64,000 nt of DNA from Deinandra increscens subsp. villosa (GCA_039602395.1 JBCNJP010000003.1:18425237-18489236), one strand, 5' to 3'; counted from the first letter of the stretch, positions 23,275 through 34,949 are shown. The notes: a model not told the origin generated them from the letters alone. Program-made: numbers and translations.

Positions 23275-26200
23275 ATGACACTCAAACCGACTGACAACAA
23301 TTGGTACCTCGACACTAGCGCAAAAAACCACATGGCTCACTCGACAGGTAAGTTCTCCTCTTATGTCAATAATATCGGATCGAATTTCATCGTTGTAGGC
23401 AATGGTAACAAAATCCCGATCCAAGGCATGGGTCACCACACTTAACACCCCACACCCCCACCATATTAAAAACATCCTTGTTTCTCCATCTTTAATTAAA
23501 AACTTGTTGTCTGTTAGACATTTAACCACATATAATAATATCTCCATTGAATTTGATAAATTTGGTTTTTATGTGAAGAACTACTCGACGCAGAGGCTTA
23601 TCCACCGATGTAACAGCTCGGGACCTCTCTACCCGCTTTCTTCTCTTGCCAGCTCATAACCACCCTCCTCCTTTGCTGCTTTGTCTGAAGACCTATGGCA
23701 TTCCCGTTTGGGCCACCCCGGGACTTTAATCCTTCGTTTACTTAATATAGGCCATAATATTTGTGTGAACAATTTTTCTAGTAACTCTTTATGTTCTTCA
23801 TGTGCTTTTGGCAAACTAGTGAAATTACCATTTGCTCATTCATTATCTGTTACTAGTGCACCATTTGAAAATGTTCACAGCGATTTGTGGACCTCACCAA
23901 TTCCCAGCTCGGTTGGTCACAAATATTATATCTTGTTTCTTGATGATTACATGAACCATTTGTGGACGTACCCGTTAGCAAATAAAGCCTCTGTTTTTTA
24001 CTGTGTTTAAAAACTTCTACACACTTATTGAAGCACAATTTTCACGTAAAATTAAATTTTTACAATGCGACAACGGGACAGAGTATAATAATAATAAAGC
24101 CTTCTTTGATTTTTCGCAAAAACAAGGAATGCAATTTCGGTATTCATGTCCCTACACGTCACCACAAAATGGTAAGTCCAATTGCAAGATAAGATCAATC
24201 AACAATATAATTCGGACACTCCTCACACATTCCTTCGTCTTAAAATCGTTCTGGCACCATGCTCTCCAACTTGCCACATACCTCATAAACATTCTCCCAA
24301 CTAAAGTCAAACGACACCACACTCCCACTTTTCTCCTATATAACAAACATCCTACTTATTCACACCTCCAAACTTTCGGGTGCCTTTGCTACCATTTAAT
24401 CCCCTCCTCCACCATTAATAAACTTCAAAACCGTACCACACCATGCGTTTTTCTTCGATACTCGTCAGACCACCGTGGGTATAAATGCCTTGATCTCGAC
24501 TCTCGTAAAATATTTATATCCCGGCATGTGATCTTTGATGAGTCAATCTTCCCTTACAAAACCACCTCCCTTGACACACCATCCTATGACTTTCTTGACT
24601 CCTCCCCTCATCCTCTTATTTGGTCCATCCCACAATCAACGCATTCTGCTCCCAGCCCCATCCCCCATGGCCCAACTGCTGCTTATCCTGGCCCAACTCC
24701 ACCAAATACTCCTCCCTCCTCATCCTCAACCAATCCGCCCAGCCTCTCCTCACCCGGCCCACACCCATCACCCGACCCAACCTTTCCCACAGAACCTGCC
24801 CCTCACGTCACTACTTCTCCCAGCCCCCAACAAACCTCTTCCCCAACCCATTCCGCTCAACAACAAACCACTCAACCTTTCCTCCCTCCTTCGGCCAATT
24901 CACGATAGACACACCCACCCCAAGTCGCCCCTCCTCCTACGGCCTCTCACCGAACCATTCACACTCGAAGTATGTCTGGTATTTTCAAGCCTAAGCGACC
25001 TTTAAACCTTTACAAATCCACTTCCTCCATTGAACCGATCCCTAAGACACCAACCGAAGCCCTCCGAAACCCGATTTGGTACCATGCCATGCACGAGGAA
25101 TTTACCACTCTTATCGACAATAAGACGTGGGAACTTGTACCTCGCACACCTAATATAAATGTGGTTAGATATCTTTGGTTATTTAAACATAAAGTTAAAA
25201 GTGATTGTTCTCTTGAGCACTACAAGGCGCGTTTTGTATTTGATGGCAGGTCACAGCAAGTGGGGATTGACTGTCAGGAGACATTTAGTCTGGTTGTTAA
25301 GCCGGCAACGATTCGGAGAGTTCTTAGCATCGCTCTGCCTAATAACTGGGAAATAAATCAATTGGATGTCAAGAATGCGTTTCTTCACGGCCATTTATCA
25401 GAAACGATTTGCATGCACCAGCCTATGGGTTTCCGGGATCCTATAATGTCTAATTATGTTTGTACGCTAAAGCTTTATTTATACGGAATTAAACAGGCCC
25501 CACGAGCGTGGTACCAATGCTTTACCGACTATGTTGCAACCATCGGTTTTCGCCGCAGTCTCTACGATCATTCTCTTTTTATTTATAGGCTGGGTAATGA
25601 TATTGCTTATATCCTCGTGTATGTTGATGATATAATCCTCACCTCATCTTCTGCAGAGTTAAAACAACAGATTATGACCCACATGTCAACAAAATTTACA
25701 ATGAAGGATTTAGGTTCTGTATCATATTTCTTGGGCATTGCTGTTACTCACGATTCACGTGGCCTCTTCCCGTCTCAACAAAAATACGCTCAGGAGATTC
25801 TATCCCGAGCAAACATGGAGACTTGTAACCCTACGCACATACCGGTTGACACTACAGGGAAGCTCGGTGTTACTGCGGGTCCCCCGGTGGATGATCCGAC
25901 TCTTATCAGAGTCTTGCAGGTGCGCTCCAATACTTGACATTCACCAGACGGGACATTTCCGACGTGGTTGAAAAAGTGTGCATTCACATGCACGATCCTT
26001 GAGTTGGCCATCTCAACACTCTCAAGCGTATTCTTCGGTATGTCAAAGGCACCATAAATATGGGGTTACACATGTCGGGTACTTCAGTCACTTCTCTTGT
26101 GTCTTATACAGACGTTGATTGGGCCCGCTGTCCAGACACTAGGCGCCCCACCTCCGGCTATTGTGTATTTCTTGGGGACAACCTCATTTCTTAGTCCTCC

Positions 26201-26569
26201 AAATGCCAGATCACAATTTCTCGTTCGAGCGCAGAGGCAGAATATCGGGGGGTCACTCACGTGGTGGCGGAACTCTGTTGGATCCGCAACCTTTTACTGG
26301 AATTGGGTCATCATCCTCATCGCACCTCCATGGTTCTATTGTGACAATGTCAGTGTCATTTACATGTCTTAGAATCCCATTCAGCATCAACGCACGAAAC
26401 ACATTAAGGTCGACCTTCACTTTCTTTGTGAAAAGGTACAACAAGGGCAGATACGGGTTTTACATGTACCTTCACGATACCAGTTCGCAGATATCTTCAC
26501 AAAAGGGCTCCCACGTGTGTTATTTAATGATTTTCGAGACAGTCTAAGCATCCGTCAGCCTCCTCCTTA
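23275..26569 (+). pseudogene. pol: copia protease, integrase, reverse transcriptase and RNase H, after the gypsy insertion
   Basis: The frame resumes with NNWYLDTSAKNHMA, the protease region with Asp-Thr-Ser where Asp-Ser-Gly is usual. A frameshift near 23445 and a stop near 23657 precede the pre-integrase motif LWHSRLGHP. The core has FLDDYMNHLW, CDNGTEYNN and SPQNGKSNCKIR, where copia normally has Glu (NGxxER), so the last catalytic residue may be lost. From 24972 the reverse transcriptase shows LDVKNAFLHG and YVDDIILTSS. The frame stops at 25937. RNase H remnants continue in other frames to about 26,565 (DVDWARCPDTRRPTSGY). Normal copia order, multiply broken. Confidence 0.9.
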
Positions 26570-26580
26570 GAGTGAGGGGG
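26570..26580 (+). other. polypurine tract of the nested copia
   Basis: GAGTGAGGGGG lies two bases before the 3' LTR. Confidence 0.85.
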
Positions 26581-26582
26581 TA

Positions 26583-26709
26583 TATTAGACTAGATTGATT
26601 GTATGTATTTACCATATAGTATAGGGATGTAGTATGTAAATAGTGGAGTCTATGTAAATTATATATTATGGAGATTAATGAGAATCAATCAAGGGATTCA
26701 ATTCTTTCA
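26583..26709 (+). repeat. 3' LTR of the nested copia
   Basis: Begins TATTAGACTAG and ends AATTCTTTCA; pairs with 11344-11470 with only a few mismatches. Confidence 0.9.
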
Positions 26710-26872
26710 AATTCAAACATTTATAAACTATAAACACCGATTCAAACACTTACAAACTATAAATACTTGAAGATTTGATCCTTAAGACATGATTTCAAAT
26801 CAAGGCTAACCATGCGAAGAACAGTAAGCATCCTCCTAACAAAATTTACCTATTTTCTAATTATTACGCTAG

Positions 26873-28398
26873 CACTACTACAAAAAACAACTTGGTTACC
26901 TAAACTTTTCCAAGACTAGTATCAACCAATATATAAGACCCCTCGCAGGTCCACTAAACAGAGCACACCCCATTGTTCAGTCCCAAATAGCACAACTTGG
27001 TTACCTGAAACTCAAAACAATCAATCAATTCTAATAAGCAGGCAAGCACTTAGTTAGCAGGCAAGATAATGGAAATGAATTAAATCTCGCTTTGCTGGTC
27101 ATGGCATTCCATAAATAAACACAGCTGCCCAGTCCAACCGCAAGTATGTTTTGACAAGATTGAAACATGAAATAATCCACTTATTTATAATCACCGATCT
27201 ATCAATTCTTTATACTACTTCAATAAAGTAATTATCATCTACAGGTTAAGTAAAATTGTAAAACCATATCCCTCAAGAAAATATCAGGTCGAAAATCTAC
27301 CTTCAAATCAACACCTGCACAGAAAACTTTAGAGACTGAGTTGCATATCATCAACACATTTACAGCCGAACTTATGCTTATAGCTTCAAAGCTATTCAAT
27401 AGTCCCCACAACATCTCCTTCCCAAGGGAATTCTTAGCTTTAGGTCTATCCATATTAATTTGAATAATTCCTGTTAAATAAACAGTACCAAGTGTGTTAG
27501 TCCGTATCTAAAGTTTCATATAGATGATGACAATGAACTTGTAAGTTGCAATATAGGCACTTAACACAGATTACACACAATTAGATCGATCTCAATTCCT
27601 TCTACTCATAGGATTAGAATGTCAAAACTAACTACGAGATCACTGAAGATAACCAGAAGACCTTTTCATTTTAACGTTAACTAGGATCTAGACATAATTA
27701 CCTAAAATTTTAGCCCTAACAATATAAAAAAATCATCTCCCACTAATTTTGGGTAAAATCTACTTATTGTGGTTCGTCGACATATTTGGGGGGAAACTAG
27801 CAGATAAATAAGTGTATTCATAAGAAGCATATATATGCTGGTAGAAATTACCGGAATCGGCATGTGAAAGTCGATAAACTTTAAGGGATTCAAAAGTGGT
27901 CTGAATTAAGAAGAGTTCGGATGCTCTGGAATTGCAATTAAGAGGGCAATAATCATGGAAAACAGACCAGAGACTGTCATCCATAACCTCCTTTGGAGTA
28001 CGTCGAATCAGACCTACCCTTACCTGAAGCGGCGGATCTGAAACCGAAAACCGAAACCGGAGCCATTACCATTACCATATGCACCTAAGAATGATGTTGG
28101 GGAAGATGAGCAGGATCGAGGAATGGGCTGCTGCTTAAGAAAACGATATGAAGATGAGGAAAAAGTAGCATGGCGGAATGGTGAAGCCAATATATAGTAA
28201 TAAGGGAGGAAGGCGGGAATGGAAATTTTAGGGCAAAACTTAGTGGGTAAATGAAAAATATAGAATGAGACATTCTAGATGACGCGCAAACTTTTAAAGT
28301 GTCCTCCGTGTTTTTCTTAATTATATGACACAAACTTATGACCCGCAAATATGTGCTTCATCGTTCGCGTGTCAAGGAAAACCCTTTTTCTAGTAGTG
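26873..28398. mobile_element. CACTA-type element carrying enoyl-CoA hydratase exons
   Basis: The left tip reads CACTACTACAAAAAA. The right tip, on the other strand, reads CACTACTAGAAAAAGGG; 13 of the first 14 bases agree and the orientation is inward. The right subterminal region (28,260-28,390) has GACGCGCAAA and related words typical of CACTA arrays. Against it: the 3-bp flanks (TAG and ACC) do not match, and the left side lacks the same subterminal words. The left tip may be coincidental and the real element larger. No transposase is present. Confidence 0.5.
27301..28066 (-). pseudogene. enoyl-CoA hydratase/isomerase fragment (mitochondrial ECH2-like)
   Basis: Exon 2 (27470-27301) follows AACAG. 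It reads GIIQINMDRPKAKNSLGKEM, then VFCAGVDLK, and ends at GAAG/GTAG. The previous exon ends at 27852 with YRLSHADSG split at a GT donor, and joins exon 2 in frame. This is the N-terminal third of the crotonase fold, including the FCAGADLK loop that helps form the oxyanion hole; here Ala is Val. A start MAPVSVFGFRSAAS at 28066 could be a mitochondrial targeting peptide. Frames between it and exon 1 contain a stop. The active-site Glu region and C-terminus are absent. It most resembles plant probable enoyl-CoA hydratase 2, from memory. Confidence 0.82.
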
Positions 28399-28917
28399 AC
28401 CCCAAAAAATATAAAGTAAAAGGGGCTATGAATACTCACCTGGTATTGGAGATATGAACAAAAAATGACACCATGAAAACGAGACAGTTAACCCCCGAAG
28501 AATACCTTAACGAATGAATATGATGAATGAATTCAATGAACAACATGACACGATTGACCAAGTTGACTTGACAACACATTTGTGATTTATTTAAGTGATC
28601 ACATTCGTACATATTAAAATTTTCATATGAACCAACTTTTACACTAGATCGTGCAACGTAAAAATAATTATTAACATAAATATTTATTCCCATGTCGTCC
28701 TAAAATATATATTTCAAGCAATTGGTTAGAGCCAAATAACGATTATAATCATCCTACAAAATACCTGAGCATACATGCACAACATATTCTTCATTATACA
28801 TGCAATATCATGCCATGATGTTCATCATATTACACATAACTCAAACATATATACATTTATATTTATGATAAAACCTAGCTTAACTATATAACATGCATGG
28901 TTCTATCAAAGATCATA
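28399..28917. repeat. LTR-like sequence left of the hAT insertion
   Basis: Non-coding AT-rich DNA that should be continuous with 35107-35790 before the hAT element entered. I see no domain and no clear boundary, so LTR identity rests on the right half. Confidence 0.35.
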
Positions 28918-28925
28918 GTTTTACC

Positions 28926-29075
28926 CAATGTTGTAGAAATCGCGATTAATCGGTGATTAATCAGTGATTAATCGCTTAGCGGTACCTCACCGTCTACGAT
29001 TAATGGTTTAACAGTCAGCTGGTCAACGACGGTCAACATCGGTCCTTGACGGTCTTGACGGCCTTGACGGTTAGC
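28926..29075. repeat. left hAT tip with GATTAATC and GACGGTC repeats
   Basis: The 17-bp terminal repeat is followed by three GATTAATC palindromes, then a run of GGTCAACG/GACGGTC/TTGACGG words (28,998-29,075). Such subterminal words are transposase-binding sites in hAT elements in general; here that is inference. Confidence 0.75.
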
Positions 29076-29326
29076 CAATTTTAATAATTAAAAAAAAAAT
29101 GAAAAACTTAAAAAATTATATTTTTTGACTTTAATATTGTAGTATTTGACTTAAATGTGTTTGTTTTTTGGGATTATTAAACGTATTCGACTTTAATATT
29201 GTATTTTTTTACTTAAACATTTATATAAATACTAGTTTATTACTTTTTAAGATTATTTACTTATTTACTTATTAATTATACTAGGATATTGACATGTTGG
29301 AATATGTAAATGTTTATATATATAGT

Positions 29327-29430
29327 GTTAGGTTCATTTGAGAATTTTTTATTTTGAGAACTAAAATATTTTTTAGGTTTTCCAATATTTAGGAGTTTTT
29401 CCAATGATCCTATATATATATATATATATA
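29327..29430. repeat. foldback MITE remnant and TA microsatellite
   Basis: TTAGGTTCATTTGAGAA, then TTTTGAGAAC, is the same family as the MITE at 58692-58876 on the other strand. It ends in a TATATA run, into which the Helitron inserted. Confidence 0.6.
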
Positions 29431-31163
29431 CTAGCCGTGTGCCCGCGCGTTGCGGCGGCGACGGTTTATAGGGTGTTATTCGTCATTTGTTCGCTTGTTA
29501 TGGCAACGCGACAATTTACATCGCAGTGTTCGTTTTTTAGCGCGATGTAGTCTGGTGTCAACTTATAATGCGGTATATGCACGTTCATTGGCGAAAACCA
29601 TACTACTAAAGAAATAGGGTTAAAAAACAGTTATAACATTTCATCAATAGATGTTGGTAATGTCTTATTTGCATTTAGGGTGAAAATAAAACATAGGCAA
29701 AATCAAAAGAGAGTTGAATATCTATACTTTCAATAGACAAATTCACTATAAATTAAACCACACAAAATAAGAGAAAAAACACTTAAAATACTTAAAAAGT
29801 CAAACCATTAATAAGTTTTTTAGGGTTTAAAATGTTGGTATTTAGTACTAATTTTTTTTTCTTTTTATACGGCCAATTAACTGCCGAATCACCCTAGGTT
29901 AACCCTCAATGGTCGATAAATAACAGTCATTACTCGCATAAAGTGTTATTATAAAAATAGAAAAAGAAGTATTATGCTTGAAACTTAAAAAAAGAATGCT
30001 AATTGAAAAGAGGTGTTTGGACGACATTAGCTAGCAAGTAAATGGGCCTCAATACAATAAAAACCAGTTATGAACTCATAGACTTTGCCTAAATATATTT
30101 TGAATAACTAAACCAAATAAGGAATACATGAATTGCTGATGGTTGTAAGGAGTTGATGGGCGGTAACTCGAACTTCCAACAAATGATCCTCCCCGAGGGC
30201 TTCCAGCGTAGGGTGTTACGGATCTCATGTGTCCTGCAAATAAAAAATCCAACTTGAATATTTACATTACATGATCATAAAATACTACTGTTATTATCTT
30301 ATCTGTTTTCTTCGATCTTGATTCCGAAATGACAAAGACATCCTTAATTTGTACACATTTCCTAAACTATAGACTAACCTGCATCCATAACCATGACCAA
30401 TACCACATGCTGCAAATGCAGTACTGGGCCACCCGCAACCTCCTTAAAGGAAACTAACATGTAGCTTTTGACCCTTGTTGATCAAAGGGTCATATTAACA
30501 TCCTATAACACACACAAAAAAGGCTTATTGGTGCAAGAACAAATATATAAAAGTCCATTGACTCAACATAATCTCAAGCAAGAGCACAATCATAGACCTG
30601 TAGAAGACATCAAAATTAAATCATAGTAAATTAATAATCTTTAAGCATACTACATTAAACAACAGATTTTACATGGAAGGGTGACCACTAATAACAGATT
30701 TTACATTGCTCAAAGTCACATACTTCAAAATCTATTAAGGTACCAAACTATACTAAAAATTTCGACTATAAGTTTCACAAAGTGGTTGCCAAAATGACTG
30801 TTTTAACTAATAACCAGTAACAAAAACGCCAATATAATCTATAGATAACAATCAGAAGCAGTTTTTGAATGAAAAGTTGCATATATAATTTTAAGTGAAT
30901 TGAGAAGTGCCTGCAAATTCAAACCTCTATAAATAATTTTAATATTTTATACAAATAATTAGTATTTCAATATGATTATAAAAGTTAAATAATTTTGATA
31001 ATAATATACTTTTTGAATAAAATTACTTAGAAGGTTTCTGTATTAAAAATACACTTTGGTAAACTTTTTCGACTATTCAAGCTGATAGTATTTGTTGATC
31101 TATTGGACCTGTCTAACAATTTACAATAGCTTTTCTAATGGGGAAAAACAATACTGGTCTTAC

Positions 31164-31494
31164 TTCAAGAAGAATAGCAAGGTCGGGTTTGAAACCAAAG
31201 GCTTGAAGGGCTTTTGCTTGCAATGAGCTTCTTGAGGATCCATCCAAAAGACAACATTTTTCAGCAGCATATACATGTAATAAACAATCCTTGACCATCT
31301 ATATCCACGGAAAAAGATTACCAAAAGCTCAAAAAGTCAGCAAAAAAGTCAAATATCCTTACCATAACAACTATCTATTCTAAAACCAGTTGTCCTTTTT
31401 CCATGTATTCCTTTGCTTGCGTCCATTTTCAGATCCTATTGCAATTTCAGCTCTTAGTAAATCACCAGCTGCAACATGCCTTGATTAATGTGTC
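31164..31494 (-). pseudogene. adenylate kinase (chloroplast type), two captured exons
   Basis: Exon 1 (31494-31363) follows TTTTGCAG and reads HVAAGDLLRAEIAIGSENG, then shifts frame to EYMEKGQLV and IVVM, ending at ATG/GTAAG. Exon 2 (31298-31164) follows ATAG and reads MVKDCLLHV, then LLDGSSRSSLQAKALQAFGF and KPDLAILLEV, ending near GAA/GTAAGA. This order matches the AMP-binding segment and the LLDGxPR region of plastid adenylate kinases, which interconvert ATP, AMP and ADP. The Pro of DGxPR is Ser and the frame is shifted, so it is not functional. The P-loop exon and the C-terminal half are missing. Family assigned from memory. Confidence 0.85.
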
Positions 31495-33446
31495 CTGCAA
31501 AATAATCCAATTAACATGAGAAACAAATGACTAATATAAGCTCATATTTACAATATATATATGGTGTAAACAGTGTGCCTAAAGGCATAATATTTTCACG
31601 CATAATAGCTATTTAGTAAGCGCTCTTTTCCTTAACTAAATCAATATGAAAGCCCAATCAACTCAACATCCAAATCCCCTAACTGATTTTAGATTAAAAG
31701 TAGTGTTTTTTTAATGTTCATGCCTCAAAGTATGCCTTAGGAAGGTAAAGCTTCAATCCAATTGTCTACTACAAAAAGAAAGCAAATTTAGCAACCACTA
31801 CCAAGTTTTATAATTATAAATGAAGATGGAATTATGAAACCTTCTCTTTGAGACCATTAACTATTGCCCACTTTTTTTTCCTCAAGTTCATCTTTTCTAC
31901 TTTTATAGCCTTCTTCTCCTGCCAACAAACTGTTTAATCAGTAAGTTTTATAGATTTTCTGATTCATATTATGCGTATGACAAAGATCAGAATTAAACAC
32001 ATATGTTGTTATCTTCTCTTTTAGATACTCATTAATATTTAGAAATTCATTGTGTTCAAACAGTGGCAGATTGAGTCCAAATTAAGTGTCTAGCTGAATT
32101 CATGAGAAAACCAAAATCTGAAAAAGAAGTTCATCTACTTTAGATTTTTCTTGAGCCATTCCTTTTTGCAGAAATCATGTAAGGTAATATAACTTTTAAT
32201 CAGAACATAATCACACTACTTGAAATCAGCTTAATGGGCTAACTTTGAGGTTGAAATCAGTTTAATGACACTACTTGAAATACATGTATCAAGTTAAAAG
32301 CAGTTTAAATCACTTTGAGGTTGTTACTTAAAGCTATTGTTAAAGGTAACTTAAAGGTGTTCAATGGATATAGTGGGCTAATGACCTTTAAGATACAATG
32401 AGCTAATGACAATACTTGAACATACAAACAAATTACTACCACATATTAGAAACTTATAATAGAAGTTCATGTAAGTCTATTTAGAATTTTGACCAATATT
32501 ACATGTCAAAGTTTAAACAGAAAAGATGGCTACTAACATAGTTAAGATAGTATAATATAAATTGATTAAGGAAACTAATTAAGGAAATATTATGCGATGG
32601 TTATATAGTGCAACTGATATTGGAGCTGGTTATATAGTGCAACCGATATTGGAGCTGGAAACTAAGGTTACTGCCATTATTTCAAAATGATTTGAACATA
32701 TTTGTAGGTATCCAATACAAAACCTTTTTATTTCATACAAAGCCTTTTTATTTCAAAATGATTTGAATATATGTTGTGCATGCAAGTCTAGACAGAATTT
32801 TGACCAACATTACATGTCAAAGTTTAAATAGAAAGATGGCTACTAACTTTGCACCACAAAAAACTGTTACTTAATACAAAAAACAGAGTTTACAAAACCC
32901 TTTATTGTGGGTTGAAGCCAAACACTTAAAAAAACAAAAGAGATGAGAAAATTAGAATCTTCATAGAATATATAATTTATTGTGTGGAGAAAATAACAAA
33001 AACTCAACCAGTTCTACATAGACTTTACAAGAAGTGTTCTATAATTGTTTATGTTCTATAGGCTAGTGTCCATAACCAAAAACCTGCAAGCTCATTTTCA
33101 GAAAAAAAAAGCTAGCATAAAAGGTCTACAAAAAACTGTCACTTAATACGACGAACTGAGTTTACAAATCCTTTACAACACCCTTCATGATCATGGGTCC
33201 TCAACAAACAACTATTACGTCCCCTTTTTTAGAATAACCTAAAATTAATTGTTTCAAAAGTTTTGTACCATTGCTGCTGGCACAAAGGGTATCTTGTGCT
33301 GGCACAAATATTTTAAGAATAAGAAACAATTTTATTTAGAAATACAAATAACAAAAAAAACAAATAACAAAAAACACAGCCATACGATTCGCCCAATTTG
33401 CTACCTATAAAATAGATAAAGAAAGGAAGAGAAAATGAGATCAAAC

Positions 33447-33671
33447 CTTTGCACCACCATGAAGAATGGTCCGTCCAAAGTAATGTGTTCTTGTGCCTAA
33501 AGAAAATGTGAAGAAAACAGTACAAAACTGAAATTGTATTATGATAAAATTAACTACAGCCTGCAATGAAATTCATTAAATATGATATATTATCTACAAA
33601 TAAACACGCTCAAAGATACCTGTAATAAGGAACACCGCATCTACTTGATATACAACCCCTAATTCTCGATT
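33447..33671 (-). pseudogene. callose synthase (glucan synthase-like) fragment, two small exons
   Basis: Exon 2 (33496-33447) lies between a TTTAG acceptor and an AAAG/GTTTGA donor and reads GTRTHYFGRTILHGGAK. This motif is characteristic of the catalytic region of plant callose synthases, which make beta-1,3-glucan at the plasma membrane. The preceding exon (33671-33620) is flanked by GCAG and GTATC and reads QVDAVFLIT, joining in frame at the split Gly codon; callose synthases have a VFFTF-like stretch there, so this exon is a weaker match. A second copy of the first exon lies at about 33,853-33,904 through a local duplication. Only about 35 residues of a roughly 1,900-residue enzyme remain. 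Confidence 0.65.
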
Positions 33672-34033
33672 CTGCAACAATAAAACTCAATCAAAATCCC
33701 AAACTACAAAATCAGAGCAGTACATTATAGCTTTGTACAACATTCAAGGAACCCAGAAGCAAAAACCTGTAAACATGGTAATATTTATGTACTTTAACTG
33801 TAAATTCATCAAATATGATATATTATCCACAAATAAACACGCTCAAAGATACCTGTAATAAGGAACACCGCTTCTACTTGATATACAACCCCTAATTCTC
33901 GATTCTGCAACAATAAAACTCAATCAAAATCCCAAACTACAAAATCAGAGCAATACATTATAGCTTTGTACAACATTCAAGGAACCCAGAAGCAAAAACC
34001 TGTAAACATGGCAATATTTACGCACTTTAACCG
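33570..34033. repeat. two-copy tandem duplication, period 233 bp
   Basis: 33570-33802 and 33803-34033 are nearly identical. Each contains one copy of the 52-bp exon described for the callose synthase fragment, so the duplication followed capture. Confidence 0.9.
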
Positions 34034-34876
34034 ACCTGATAATTTTAGAATTTAGAAAATTTAACCCCCAGTAAGCTGCAACCTCTTCGACTTCAGTTAC
34101 TCGACAATTTAACATAAATACATAGACAAAACATGTAGAGATTATATCAAAAGAACAAAATTAGACTTGAATCAAATTAAATACCTGTAGTGGGAAGCAT
34201 GTTCACTGGCCTTGTTCTTTAATATGCAACCCACAATCACAGTGAATCACTTACTAAAGGGATTTTGATGAATAGAAAAGAAACCCTAAAAATGGACGAA
34301 AATTACCGATGTAACTTGAATCTGATTCGATTTCTGAAGCGCTTCTACTTTGTCTCTCCAGAGCTCATCTCGTCTTGTCTATACGCTTGAAAAATCTAAA
34401 CAAAATGTCAAACTGAATCACGAAAATAGCATACCTTGAACTGATCGGACATCGCGAATTTGTGCATACAAATCTCATAATAAACGTAGTTGCATGGTAT
34501 AAATCCAGCTACGATATAGAATAAATCGGTTACTTCATACAATCTCCGGCAACGACGACTATAGGGTTGTTCAGATTTCTTCAAATCGCTGTGCGAATTT
34601 TGGAGCCAGATCTGATTAGACGAAGACATATATGAAATATAAGAATTGAATTTCAAATTGAAGTCCGATTCCCAAAATAGGGTTGTTCAGATTTGAAGAT
34701 GAAAGTAAGTGAACACCTACCTCAAAGAGGAGATTCTGGTCTGGTACGTGATAAAGCATTGTAGGGACTGCGTTTCATTACATGATGGATCAGATTCGGT
34801 GGATCGATGAACACGAATAGGGTAATAAAGAGGAGGGGACGATGGATTGAAGATGAGGAAGGTACAGAAAAGGAAT

Positions 34877-34896
34877 GCGTCTTAAAATTAAGACGC
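34877..34896. repeat. palindrome in the Helitron 5' region
   Basis: GCGTCTTAA-AA-TTAAGACGC, perfect 9-bp arms, about 55 bases from the Helitron 5' tip. Confidence 0.85.
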
Positions 34897-34949
34897 TTTT
34901 AATTACAAAAATGCCATTTTGACCAATATACATTATATAGTAGTATAGA

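Larger units (their letters stand above)
11344..26709 (+). mobile_element. Ty1/copia retrotransposon with 127-bp LTRs, interrupted by a gypsy element
   Basis: Short LTRs (11344-11470 and 26583-26709) differ by only a few bases. A primer site follows the first and a purine tract precedes the second. The flanks GATTC (11339-11343) and AATTC (26710-26714) look like a 5-bp target duplication with one change. Gag is broken at 12712, and the rest of the polyprotein resumes at 23275 after a 10.6-kb gypsy insertion. Without it the element is about 4.8 kb, normal for copia. The outer LTR base pair is TA rather than TG at the left tip. Confidence 0.9.
29431..34949 (-). mobile_element. non-autonomous Helitron carrying host-gene exons
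   Basis: On the minus strand the 5' end is A/TCTATACTACTATATAATG at 34949. The 3' end is CTAG/T at 29431, preceded by a GC-rich hairpin (CCGC...GCGG around 29,443-29,455). A/T insertion, 5' TC, 3' CTRR and a hairpin near the 3' end are the Helitron signature, and there is no target duplication. No Rep/helicase frame is present. Captured exons (adenylate kinase, callose synthase) are in the sense orientation of the element. Further exon-like pieces that I cannot name lie at 30,090-30,236 (MRSVTPYAGSPRGGSFVGSS), 31,860-31,915 and 34,307-34,369 (DELWRDKVEALQKSNQIQ). Confidence 0.82.

Noticed and set aside
24535..25005. Proline-rich alternative frames in the nested copia
   Set aside because: Same DNA as the integrase C-terminal linker, which is naturally Pro/Ser rich; no separate protein is supported.
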